NCBI GenBank assembly: GCA_016793585.1 | Contig: JAEUJR010000473.1 | Location: forward strand, 1-13,956 | Direction of reading: 5' to 3' | Length of the DNA: 13,956 nt | Source of the DNA: Archangium sp. | Lineage (GTDB): Bacteria; Myxococcota; Myxococcia; Myxococcales; Myxococcaceae | In this document: positions 6,598-13,691 of the stretch, in pieces | How positions within the stretch are numbered: the first letter of the stretch is position 1 | How the letters are laid out: each line of letters starts with the position of its first letter | Program-made: the position numbers and the translations under genes | The notes under the pieces: generated by a model | Told to the model about the DNA's origin: nothing | What the model saw: the letters and a program-made list of their open reading frames with translations, nothing else | Databases searched by the model: none

Positions 6598-7278
6598 GTG
6601 CTTCGAGCAACTGTGAGTCTTCTCCTCCTCTCGTCCGCGGCTTGCGGCGTCGTTGAGCCAAGGCGAGACACGACGCTCACGGGAGACGCAGGTGACGCTG
6701 GAGCAGAGCTCGACGCCGGAATCGACGCGGGTGTGAAGAAGCAGGCGGCCTGCGCCTCGGCGTTCGGCTCGGCCCTGACGAACGCGTTCGGTCGCATCGA
6801 CGGTGTCGTCGTCGCAGTGGTTCCACCAGGCGATCCAGGCTGCGCATTGCCCAACGGCGACCACGTCGTGGTGCAGGTCGAGTTCGATGGCGGCGTGCAC
6901 AGAATGGTCGTGAACGTCGAGTCGAGCTTCGGCGACCCACGCATCAGACTCCGTGAGGTGACGGCGCCCCTGCCCGCGCCATCATTCTCCATCGGCTGGC
7001 ACCCCGGTCTGGCGCTCGACTACCCGACGATGCTGGGCGTTCACACCGATGGCGGCTGGGAAGCGCTCACCCTCCAGGAGGCCGCGCAGCGCGTCTATGA
7101 CCGCATCGAAGTCGGAGCTCCCATCGCGGTCTACGCGACCAGCTCAGGCGGAAGCTTCGCCGCGAGCGCTCACAAGATTCATCGAAACGGCTCGAACGCC
7201 GACGGCGCGCTCGTCTTGAACCCGACGTCAGCGACGCCCTCGTGGCTGTTGTTTCACTTTGCCAACCAGCGCTTCTGA
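6598..7278 (+). CDS. Lipoprotein of unknown function with Asp-Ala-Gly linker
   Basis: A 226-residue protein. The start was placed at GTG 6598, because GGAGG (6588-6592) lies 5 nt upstream; a TTG at 6586 in the same frame overlaps that site and is unlikely. Residues 4-15 are hydrophobic and end in SAAC (Cys16), a lipoprotein signal. Residues 28-46 are a linker of DAG-like repeats (TGDAGDAGAELDAGIDAG), a style common in myxobacterial surface lipoproteins. The folded part (50-226) is beta-rich with PGCALPNGDHVVVQVEF and a C-terminal segment from AHKIHRNG to WLLFHFANQRF. No active-site motif is obvious. It lies between the preceding lipoprotein and the sigma factor, with short gaps on both sides. 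Confidence 0.8.
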   Translation: MLRATVSLLLLSSAACGVVEPRRDTTLTGDAGDAGAELDAGIDAGVKKQAACASAFGSALTNAFGRIDGVVVAVVPPGDPGCALPNGDHVVVQVEFDGGVHRMVVNVESSFGDPRIRLREVTAPLPAPSFSIGWHPGLALDYPTMLGVHTDGGWEALTLQEAAQRVYDRIEVGAPIAVYATSSGGSFAASAHKIHRNGSNADGALVLNPTSATPSWLLFHFANQRF

Positions 7279-7317
7279 GGCGTGCACTTTCGAACTCCGT
7301 GGGCTGTCGGTGCATTG

Positions 7318-8004
7318 ATGAACCCGCTCCACGAGCTCAGATTGCATCGCGCTGACCCATCGCGGGCGGCCGACCTGCTGCTCGCATGCGCGTGCGTTCG
7401 AGGCGATGGAGCTGCGCTCGAGGCCTTCGACCGGCTGGTCGTCAGGCGGGTGGTGCCTGCCCTGAAACGCATCGACCGCAGACCCGAGGTCATCGATGAA
7501 GCGACCCGGTTGACCTGCACCAGCCTCCTTCTGCCGACTGGTGGGCGCCCCGCACGGCTGAGCGACTATCGCGGCGACGCGCCACTGTGGCTGTGGGTCA
7601 AGTGCGTCGCGATACGCCTGATGGTCGACCTCGCGCGGCCCGACGCCTCGCTGTCCGAGTTCAGGCTCTCGTCATCAGCGCTGGCGCTGCTCCAACTTCA
7701 CGAGCGCCACAGACCTGTCATGAACCGAGCGCTCGCTCGCGCATTGTCGACATTGAGCGCACGCGAACGAAGCCTGCTCAAACTCGCCTTCGACGATGGC
7801 CTCTCGATTGGCCGCATCGCCATCGTGTACGGCATTCACCGGGACTCGGCTGCGAGCTGGGTGGGAGCGGCGCGGCAGCGACTGGCGAACACCCTGCATC
7901 GCTTCGTCTCCGCTGACCTCGACCTGTCCCCAGTCGAGTTCGACGCCTTCATGAACGCGCTCGGTCTTCGCCTCGACAGCTCGCACCGTGCCGTCGAGCG
8001 CTGA
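7318..8004 (+). CDS. Sigma-70-family (ECF-like) sigma factor, Myxococcales type
   Basis: A protein of 228 residues from the ATG at 7318; an in-frame GTG at 7282 would add 12 residues but its GAGG lies only 1 nt upstream, so the ATG is preferred though without a clear ribosome site. Residues about 20-108 look like sigma region 2 (LLACACVRGD, then YRGDAPLWLWVKCVAIR). Residues 146-189 look like region 4, a helix-turn-helix with LSARERSLLKLAFDDGLS and the recognition part GIHRDSAASWVGAARQRL. This resembles the sigma-70-like family defined in Myxococcales (TIGR03001 as I recall it). It would direct RNA polymerase to a specific promoter set. No anti-sigma gene is visible next to it. The downstream VIT/vWA gene is a natural candidate target, with an ECF-like -35/-10 in the spacer. 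Confidence 0.85.
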   Translation: MNPLHELRLHRADPSRAADLLLACACVRGDGAALEAFDRLVVRRVVPALKRIDRRPEVIDEATRLTCTSLLLPTGGRPARLSDYRGDAPLWLWVKCVAIRLMVDLARPDASLSEFRLSSSALALLQLHERHRPVMNRALARALSTLSARERSLLKLAFDDGLSIGRIAIVYGIHRDSAASWVGAARQRLANTLHRFVSADLDLSPVEFDAFMNALGLRLDSSHRAVER

Positions 8005-8083
8005 TGTTCCGAAGAGCACCGTAGGTGTCAGACGCCTTGCTCCCGACCACTCATCGGAACAACGTCGCGCCTTCCGGCGTCTG
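8005..8083. promoter_or_regulatory. Interleaved inverted repeats (possible pseudoknot or operator) before the VIT/vWA gene
   Basis: Two perfect 8-bp inverted repeats interleave: TGTTCCGA (8005-8012) with TCGGAACA (8054-8061), and CAGACGCC (8029-8036) with GGCGTCTG (8076-8083). The order A, B, A', B' is that of an H-type pseudoknot, with loops of 16, 17 and 14 nt. The element starts right after the sigma factor stop (8004) and ends 33 nt before the VIT/vWA start (8117). It could be a structured mRNA leader or a DNA-binding region. Confidence 0.4.
8056..8081 (+). promoter_or_regulatory. Candidate ECF-type promoter for the VIT/vWA gene
   Basis: GGAAC (8056-8060) and CGTC (8078-8081) are separated by 17 nt, similar to -35/-10 elements used by many ECF sigma factors (GGAAC and CGTC about 16-17 nt apart). 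The site lies 36 bp before the VIT/vWA start and just behind a sigma factor gene. Both motifs are short and the region is also part of the interleaved repeats, so this is tentative. Confidence 0.3.
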
Positions 8084-8116
8084 TCTCGACGTCGCGTCAC
8101 TCCTGCGAGGCCCCTC

Positions 8117-11008
8117 ATGCGCCGTCTGTTGCTGCCGCTCCTGTGCCTGACATCACTCCACGCGCTCGCGGCCGAAGACGCGCCCGTGTCACTCACCGCC
8201 TCCGACGGCACCGGGCTCAAGCTCGTGAAGCTGCAGGCGCGCGCCGTGGTGACCGACCCGCTCGCGTTCACCGAGCTGACCCTCACCTTCCAGAACCCGC
8301 TCGACCGCGTGCTCGAAGGCCAGTTCAAGGTGACGCTGCCGCAGGGCGCGACGGTGAGCCGCTTCGCGATGAAGCTCGACGAGCGCTGGCAGGAAGGTGA
8401 AGTGGTCGAGAAGCAGGCGGCGCGGCGTGCGTACGAAGATTTTCTGCACCGTCGGCAGGACCCGGCCCTGCTCGAGCAGAGCGGCGGCAACGAGTTCACC
8501 GCGCGGGTGTTTCCGATTCCCGCGAAGGGCATGAAGGAGCTCGTCCTCTCGTACTCGCACGAGCTCGTGCAGCATACCGCCAACTACGTGCTGCCGCTGA
8601 AGGGCCTGCCACAGATTGGCGAGCTCGACCTCGAGGTCTCGGGCGTCACCGGCGAAGGCGTGCTGAAGCAGAAGAGCGTCGTGCCCACGGCCGACTTCGT
8701 GGCCACGCCGAAACGCAATCAACTCGGAGCACGCTCGGGTGACCTCGTGGTCGCGCGCGTGGTGCCAGTCGAGGCGAGCGCCGCGGACCCCGTCACTCAG
8801 CTCACCGTGCTCGTCGACTCCTCCGGCAGCCGCGCGCTCGGCTGGCAGCAGCAGACGGCGCTGGTGAAAGACCTGCTCGCGGCGATGCCCTCGGCCACCG
8901 TGAACGTCGTCGCCTTCGACCAGGAGGTCGCGCCGCTCTACAGCGGGCCGGCCTCGGGCTTCGGTGACGCGCAGCTCAAGACGTTGCGTGCACGCCGCGC
9001 GCTGGGCGCCTCGAACATCGAGCTCGTGCTCGACTCGGTGCAGAACAAACCCACCGCGCGCGTGGTGCTCATCGGCGACGGCGTCTTCACCGCGGGTGTC
9101 ACCGAAGGTCCGAACCTCGTCGCGAAGCTGCTCAAGCTCAAGGCCGCGGGCGTGAAGCGGCTCGACGCCATCGCCGTTGGAGGCTTGCGTGACGACGGCG
9201 CGCTCACGCGGCTCACGACGGGTTCGCTCGAGCGTGACGGCGCGGTGCTCGACGGAGCGCTTGGCGCCACCGAGGTCGCGCGCCGACTCGGGCTCGCCAC
9301 GAAGTCGAAGCTCGAGGTGAAGGTCGACGGCGCCATCGCCGTGTGGCCGAAGATGCTCTCTGGCGTTCAGGCTGGCGACGCGGTGCTCGTGTATGCGCAG
9401 CTGCCGCAGGGCACGCCGTTCAAGGGCTCCATCGGTGGGCGCGCGGTGTCGGTGACCGATGCACAGCTCACCAGCATCGAGCGCCCGCTGCTCGAGCGCG
9501 CGTGGGCGAAAGCGAAGCTCGAGCTGCTCCAGGCCCAGCTCGACGCCGCCGATGGAGCGCCGCAGCGCGAGGCCGTGAAGAAGCAGATCGTCGAGCTGTC
9601 GACGAAGAGCCGGGTGCTGTGTTCGCTGACGGCGCTGCTCGTGCTCGAGACCGAGGCTGACTACGCGCGCTTCGCCATCGACCGCCGCGCGCTCGCCGAC
9701 ATTCTCACCGTGCAGAAGGGTCAGGTGACGCGGCTGAAGCGCACCGAGGTGGTGACGGTCGCAGTGGTGAAGACGCCTCCGCCCGACACGACGACGAAGA
9801 AGGCCGAGGCGAAGGAGAAGCCGAAGGCGGACCGGAACGAGAGAGACGACGCGAAGGCGATGGCCGGCAAGGCCGACGAAGGCCAGGCGGAGGAGATGGA
9901 GGCGCCGAAGCCGGTCGACTCGAGCCCCGCGCCCGGAGCACCGCCTCCGCCCCCGCCTGCCCCACGGCCCGAGCCAGCCCGCCGGGTCGCCGCGCAGCCT
10001 GCCACCACCGGGGCCGCCTCGGCCTCCGTGCCCGCGATGGACGTTGCGAACGTGCGTGAGCGCCGCGCAGCGCCCGAGAAGGTGTCGCAGGTCGACCCGT
10101 ACACCGGCACCTTCAAGCAGGTGATGGACGCGCTGAAGACCGACAAGGCGAAGGCCGTCGCGCTCGCGAGCGGCTGGCACGAGGAGCAGCCGGGAGACCT
10201 GCTCGCGCTCGTCGCGATGGGAGAGGCGCTCGAAGCGGCAGGCGACCTGAGCACCGCTGCCCGCTGCTACGGCAGCATCATCGACCTCTTCCCCGCGCGC
10301 GCCGACCTGCGCCGGTTCGCGGGCGTTCGCCTCGAGCGCATCGCCGCAGCGCAAGGGCTCGCCGTCGACACCTTCGCGAAAGCGGCAGAGCAGCGCCCCG
10401 ACCACCCGGCCAGTCACCGCCTGCTCGCATTCTCGCTGCTGCGTGCGGGCAAACCCGAGAGAGCGTTCGCCGCCATCGAGGTGGGGCTCGCGCAGTCGTA
10501 CCCCTCGGGGCGCTTCGCGGGCGTCGACCAGATTCTCCGCGAAGACGCGGGCCTCATCGCCGCCGCGTGGATGAAGGCCGAACCGAACCGCCGCGCAGAG
10601 ATTGAAGCGCGCCTCAATAAGAGCGGCGGCATCGTCGAGAACGCGCCGTCGCTGCGCTTCGTCCTCAACTGGGAGACCGACGCCAACGACGTCGACTTCC
10701 ACATCACCGACGCGAAGGGTGGCCACGCCTTCTATTCACAGAAGACCCTGCCCTCGGGTGGCGAGCTCTATGCCGACGTGACGACCGGCTATGGCCCGGA
10801 GTGCTTCACCATTCGCCTGCCCAAAGGCAAACGCGCCGCGCCATATCATCTGCAGGCGCACTACTATTCCATCGGGCCGATGGGCGCCGGCATGGGCAAG
10901 CTGGAGATCATCGAACACGACGGCAACGGTGGCCTGCGCTTCGAGCAGCGGCCGTACGTGGTGATGGTGAATCAGGCGTACGTCGAGCTCGGCGAAGTGA
11001 AAGATTGA
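8117..11008 (+). CDS. Exported VIT / von Willebrand A protein with helical repeats and C-terminal DUF2135-like domain
   Basis: The start at 8117 has GAGG 6 nt upstream and begins a signal peptide (MRRLLLPLLCLTSLHALAAE, cut near residue 19); the frame is open upstream but not signal-like. Residues about 25-160 are a VIT domain (FTELTLTFQNPLDRVLEGQF, RRAYEDFLHRRQDPALLEQ, NEFTARVFPIP). Residues about 228-400 are a vWA domain with the metal-site motif DSSGS (234-238) and IGDG (319-322). Residues 495-520 hold CSLTALLVLETEADYARFAI, usual after such domains. Residues 550-655 are charged then Pro/Ala-rich, a probable flexible linker. Residues 660-835 are helical, TPR-like. Residues 845-963 match DUF2135 (YfaP-like): LNWETDANDVDFHI, GGELYADVTTGYGPE. 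The whole suggests a periplasmic or surface adhesion/scaffold protein; the role is inferred. The next gene starts 4 nt after its stop. Confidence 0.9.
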   Translation: MRRLLLPLLCLTSLHALAAEDAPVSLTASDGTGLKLVKLQARAVVTDPLAFTELTLTFQNPLDRVLEGQFKVTLPQGATVSRFAMKLDERWQEGEVVEKQAARRAYEDFLHRRQDPALLEQSGGNEFTARVFPIPAKGMKELVLSYSHELVQHTANYVLPLKGLPQIGELDLEVSGVTGEGVLKQKSVVPTADFVATPKRNQLGARSGDLVVARVVPVEASAADPVTQLTVLVDSSGSRALGWQQQTALVKDLLAAMPSATVNVVAFDQEVAPLYSGPASGFGDAQLKTLRARRALGASNIELVLDSVQNKPTARVVLIGDGVFTAGVTEGPNLVAKLLKLKAAGVKRLDAIAVGGLRDDGALTRLTTGSLERDGAVLDGALGATEVARRLGLATKSKLEVKVDGAIAVWPKMLSGVQAGDAVLVYAQLPQGTPFKGSIGGRAVSVTDAQLTSIERPLLERAWAKAKLELLQAQLDAADGAPQREAVKKQIVELSTKSRVLCSLTALLVLETEADYARFAIDRRALADILTVQKGQVTRLKRTEVVTVAVVKTPPPDTTTKKAEAKEKPKADRNERDDAKAMAGKADEGQAEEMEAPKPVDSSPAPGAPPPPPPAPRPEPARRVAAQPATTGAASASVPAMDVANVRERRAAPEKVSQVDPYTGTFKQVMDALKTDKAKAVALASGWHEEQPGDLLALVAMGEALEAAGDLSTAARCYGSIIDLFPARADLRRFAGVRLERIAAAQGLAVDTFAKAAEQRPDHPASHRLLAFSLLRAGKPERAFAAIEVGLAQSYPSGRFAGVDQILREDAGLIAAAWMKAEPNRRAEIEARLNKSGGIVENAPSLRFVLNWETDANDVDFHITDAKGGHAFYSQKTLPSGGELYADVTTGYGPECFTIRLPKGKRAAPYHLQAHYYSIGPMGAGMGKLEIIEHDGNGGLRFEQRPYVVMVNQAYVELGEVKD

Positions 11009-11012
11009 GCCG

Positions 11013-11447
11013 ATGCGGCTGCTGCGAAAGCTGATTCAGGGCAGCACCGTCGCCGTGTTGGCGGTCGTGGGTGCGCAGGTGGCGATGATGCTACTCGTCG
11101 GTGAGCGACAGTCGCGGCTCTCCGGCCTTGCGCTGAGCGTCGGAGTGCCCTCGTTTCTCGCGGGGGTGCTTCTCTTTCCCGTCTCACCAGCAGTCGTGGC
11201 GAGCCGGTGGCGGCTTGGGTTGCACGTGTTCCTGGCCACGCTCTCGGTCTGCGTCGCGAACCGGTTGTTGATCTTCCGCGCGTGGGAACGAGAGCACCTC
11301 GCCGAGCTCCTGCCCGACCCTGCTGCGCTCGATGGCAACGCGAAGCTGCTGCTCGCGGCGCTGGCCACGTCGCTGGTGATGATGTTCGTCGCCCAGCCGG
11401 CGATGGCCTGGGCCGCGAGGCGAGCGCCGCCTCGCTCGGTAGGCTGA
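11013..11447 (+). CDS. Four-helix integral membrane protein, unknown function
   Basis: A 144-residue protein starting 4 nt after the VIT/vWA stop, so translation is probably coupled. It has four hydrophobic segments, about 10-30 (GSTVAVLAVVGAQVAMMLLVG), 36-62, 68-88 (LGLHVFLATLSVCVANRLLIF) and 110-132, with a charged loop (WEREHLAELLPDPAALDGNAK) between the third and fourth. No catalytic motif or family is recognised. Its placement suggests it serves the VIT/vWA protein, for example as a membrane anchor or partner, but that is inference. A GC-rich 8-bp hairpin lies inside its 3' end. Confidence 0.8.
   Translation: MRLLRKLIQGSTVAVLAVVGAQVAMMLLVGERQSRLSGLALSVGVPSFLAGVLLFPVSPAVVASRWRLGLHVFLATLSVCVANRLLIFRAWEREHLAELLPDPAALDGNAKLLLAALATSLVMMFVAQPAMAWAARRAPPRSVG
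11415..11435. terminator. GC-rich hairpin at the 3' end of the four-helix gene
   Basis: GCGAGGCG (11415-11422) and CGCCTCGC (11428-11435) form a perfect 8-bp stem with a 5-nt loop, ending 9 nt before the stop codon (11445-11447). A second, weaker hairpin, GAGGAC (11459-11464) with GTCCTC (11469-11474), follows. No T-run follows either, so Rho-independent termination is doubtful, but they may mark the end of the sigma/VIT unit. Confidence 0.3.
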
Positions 11448-11522
11448 GCCACAGTCGGGAGGACAAGCGTCCTCGTGGCCTGTTCGCGCCCGCCTCGAGC
11501 CATCGAAATCGGGGGGTTGGCG

Positions 11523-11534
11523 AGCTGATCAGCT
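11523..11534. promoter_or_regulatory. 12-bp palindrome upstream of the amylase gene
   Basis: AGCTGATCAGCT is a perfect 12-bp palindrome that overlaps the last 2 bp of the -24 region of the putative sigma-54 element beside it. It is a possible operator for the amylase/porin unit, which may respond to a sugar signal. No regulator gene is adjacent. Confidence 0.3.
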
Positions 11535-11551
11535 GGCACGACGAGTGCCAG
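11533..11551 (+). promoter_or_regulatory. Sigma-54-like -24/-12 element and hairpin before the amylase gene
   Basis: CTGGCACG contains a perfect -24 element (TGGCACG). The GG of -24 and the GC of -12 are 10 nt apart, the spacing required by sigma-54 holoenzyme, though the -12 box reads GTGCC rather than TTGCA (two mismatches). The same bases also form a perfect inverted repeat, CTGGCAC (11533-11539) with GTGCCAG (11545-11551). Transcription would begin near 11560, giving a very short leader ahead of the GGAGG at 11562-11566 and the start at 11571. The short leader is the main argument against it. Confidence 0.35.
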
Positions 11552-11570
11552 GCGGCGGGGCGGAGGTCTC

Positions 11571-13688
11571 ATGTCCCGTCGCTTGCCGCTCACCCTCGTC
11601 GCCCTCGTCTTCGCCTGCGGAGACACCACGACTCGACCGTCACTCACCTCGCCTCGCACGTTCACGCCCGACTGCGCGCATGACGGCGCCGGGGGCGGAA
11701 CAGGCACGGGGGCCGGAGCAGGAACGGGCGCGGGCACTGGTGCAGGAACAGGAGCGGGGACTGGCGCCGGAACCGGAGCAGGCACCGTCTTCGGCGGCGG
11801 CACATCATCGACGGGTGGCGGAACGGTCGCGGCCGGCGGTGGCACGTCGAGCGCTGGCGGCACGGCGCTCCCGGCCTGCGCCGATGCCCTCAAGCGGTGC
11901 GCGGTCGAGTTCACCTTCGCAGCCGGCAACGAGGCCAGCGTCGAGGTGCGCGGAGACTTCGCCGACGACGGCTGGTCGCGTGGCGTCGCGCTGACCAAAT
12001 CGGGCAATCAATGGCGCGGCACCGTACAGGCGCCATGGGGCCAGCCAATTCAATACAAGTTCCTCGCTGACGGAACCTGGCTGCTCGACCCCGCCAATCC
12101 CTCCACCGGGCAAACGAACGGCACCACGAACAGCCTTCGCGCCGCGACCACCTGCCCCGCGACGTACACGTGCGCGACCACCACGCCGCCGACGGGCGTG
12201 TTCGACTGGCGTGACTCGGTCATCTACTCCGTGTTCGTCGACCGCTTCTTCGACGGCGACGCCTCCAACAACTGCAACGTTGCCGGTGTGCCGACCCTCG
12301 CGAACTACTCGGGCGGCGACTGGAAAGGCGTCACCCAGAAGCTGCGCGCCGGGTACTTCCGCGACCTCGGCGTCAACACGCTGCTGCTCACCGACGTGGT
12401 GGAGAACTTCGATGGCGTGGGCGCGGGCTCCGACGGCCGCAACTACAGCGCGTACCACGGCTATTGGCCCTCCGACGTCACGCGTGCCGAGCGCTGCTTC
12501 GGCACCGAGCAGGACTTGAAGGACCTCGTCACCGAGGCGCACTCGCAGAACATCAAGGTGCTGCTCGACTACGCGATGGTGCACGTGCACAACACGGCCA
12601 CCGTCTTCCAACAGAACCCGGGCTGGTTCTGGCCGCTGCAGTTCAACGGCGGCAACTGCATCTGTGACGACTCCGGCGTCTGCCCCTGGAACACGCAGGG
12701 CCACCGCTGCTGGTTCACGAACTACCTGCCGCACTGGAACTTCACGGTGCCGGCCGCGCGCGCGTACTCGGTGGGCAACGTCATCGACTGGGTCAAGCGC
12801 GTGGGCTTCGACGGCATTCGCGCCGACGCCATCAAACACGTCGACGGCTCGTGGCTGACCGAGCTGCGCACGCGCCTCGACTCCGAGGTGCACGCGACGC
12901 AGTCGCCGCGGCAGCGCTTCTACATGGTCGGAGAGACCTACGACTTCGGCAACCAGGGCTACCTGCGGTCGTTCATCGACCCGGGCACGAAGCTCGACGG
13001 GCAGTTCGACTTCCCGCTGCGGCGCATCCTGCTCCAGGCGACGGTGCGCGGCGCCGAGCCCATGTCGAATTTGAAGGGCTTCATGGATGGAAATGATTCG
13101 TTCTACGGGGCCGACGCCATCATGAGCACGTGGATTGGGAACCACGACCTCGGGCGAATCATTCACCAGGCCGAGCGCCCGCCGCGCTGGGGTGAATACG
13201 ACAATGGCGGCAACTGCGCCTGGAGCGGCCCGGCCACCGTCGGTGCTCGCGACGCGTACGAGCGTGTGGCCGTCGCGTTCGGCGTGCTCTACACGAGCCG
13301 CGGCGCGCCCCTGCTCTACTATGGCGACGAGGTCGGTCTGCCCGGCTGCGGAGACCCCGACAACCGCCGCGTGATGCAGTGGGCCGGCCTCGACACGAAC
13401 CAGCAGTGGCTGCAGACGCGGCTCAAGCGGCTCGGGAAGATTCGTGAAGCACACCCGGCGCTCCGTCGCGGCACGCGCACCACCATCAACGTCGGCAACG
13501 ACACGTGGCTGTACTCGATGCGCTCGACGGAAGAGACCGTCTACGTCGCCATCAACCGCGGCGACGCGAGCGCGACGCTGACCGGTCTGCCGACGCAGGC
13601 GATGGACGAGCTGGTCGAGCAGTCGATGAACACGGGTGGCTCCATCACGGTGCCTGCACGCCAGGTCCGAATTCTCGTGGTGCGGTGA
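11571..13688 (+). CDS. Lipoprotein alpha-amylase family (GH13) enzyme
   Basis: A 705-residue protein with GGAGG 4 nt upstream of the ATG. It starts with a lipoprotein signal (VFAC, Cys16), so it should sit on the cell envelope. Residues 38-98 are a Gly/Ala/Thr linker with five tandem GAGT units (53-72). Residues about 108-192 look like a starch-binding or AMPK-type beta domain (FTFAAGNEASVEVRGDF). The catalytic barrel begins near 212 (WRDSVIYSVFVDRFFDGD). The GH13 signatures are seen: region I DYAMVHVHN (D333, H338), region II GFDGIRADAIKH (nucleophile D419), region III VGETYDF (acid/base E455), region IV GNHD (H525, D526). The usual Asn before the region-I His is Val337. A C-terminal beta domain follows after about 625. 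It would cut alpha-1,4-glucans; the exact specificity is not readable. The porin starts 3 nt after its stop. Confidence 0.93.
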   Translation: MSRRLPLTLVALVFACGDTTTRPSLTSPRTFTPDCAHDGAGGGTGTGAGAGTGAGTGAGTGAGTGAGTGAGTVFGGGTSSTGGGTVAAGGGTSSAGGTALPACADALKRCAVEFTFAAGNEASVEVRGDFADDGWSRGVALTKSGNQWRGTVQAPWGQPIQYKFLADGTWLLDPANPSTGQTNGTTNSLRAATTCPATYTCATTTPPTGVFDWRDSVIYSVFVDRFFDGDASNNCNVAGVPTLANYSGGDWKGVTQKLRAGYFRDLGVNTLLLTDVVENFDGVGAGSDGRNYSAYHGYWPSDVTRAERCFGTEQDLKDLVTEAHSQNIKVLLDYAMVHVHNTATVFQQNPGWFWPLQFNGGNCICDDSGVCPWNTQGHRCWFTNYLPHWNFTVPAARAYSVGNVIDWVKRVGFDGIRADAIKHVDGSWLTELRTRLDSEVHATQSPRQRFYMVGETYDFGNQGYLRSFIDPGTKLDGQFDFPLRRILLQATVRGAEPMSNLKGFMDGNDSFYGADAIMSTWIGNHDLGRIIHQAERPPRWGEYDNGGNCAWSGPATVGARDAYERVAVAFGVLYTSRGAPLLYYGDEVGLPGCGDPDNRRVMQWAGLDTNQQWLQTRLKRLGKIREAHPALRRGTRTTINVGNDTWLYSMRSTEETVYVAINRGDASATLTGLPTQAMDELVEQSMNTGGSITVPARQVRILVVR
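11682..11864 (+). repeat. Gly/Ala/Thr low-complexity linker with GAGT tandem units
   Basis: Codons 38-98 of the amylase encode a Gly/Thr/Ala/Ser-rich linker. Residues 53-72 (11727-11786) are five tandem GAGT units. The units use different synonymous codons (for example ACT, ACA, ACC for Thr), so selection for the peptide, not recent slippage, maintains the pattern. It separates the lipid anchor from the folded domains. Confidence 0.8.
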
Positions 13689-13691
13689 CCC

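Noticed and set aside
7282..7317. GTG 7282 as the sigma factor start.
   Set aside because: The GAGG is only 1 nt upstream, too close to work; the ATG at 7318 is preferred, although the evidence is not decisive.
8189..10726. Very long open frame on the minus strand opposite the VIT/vWA gene.
   Set aside because: Its protein is Arg/His/Leu-rich with no domain, it lies wholly inside the VIT/vWA gene, and GC-rich third-position use leaves such antisense frames open.
11036..12007. Minus-strand frame encoding a Val-Pro-Ala-Pro repeat.
   Set aside because: It is simply the reverse reading of the amylase GAGT linker and neighbouring genes; no signal or ribosome site supports it.
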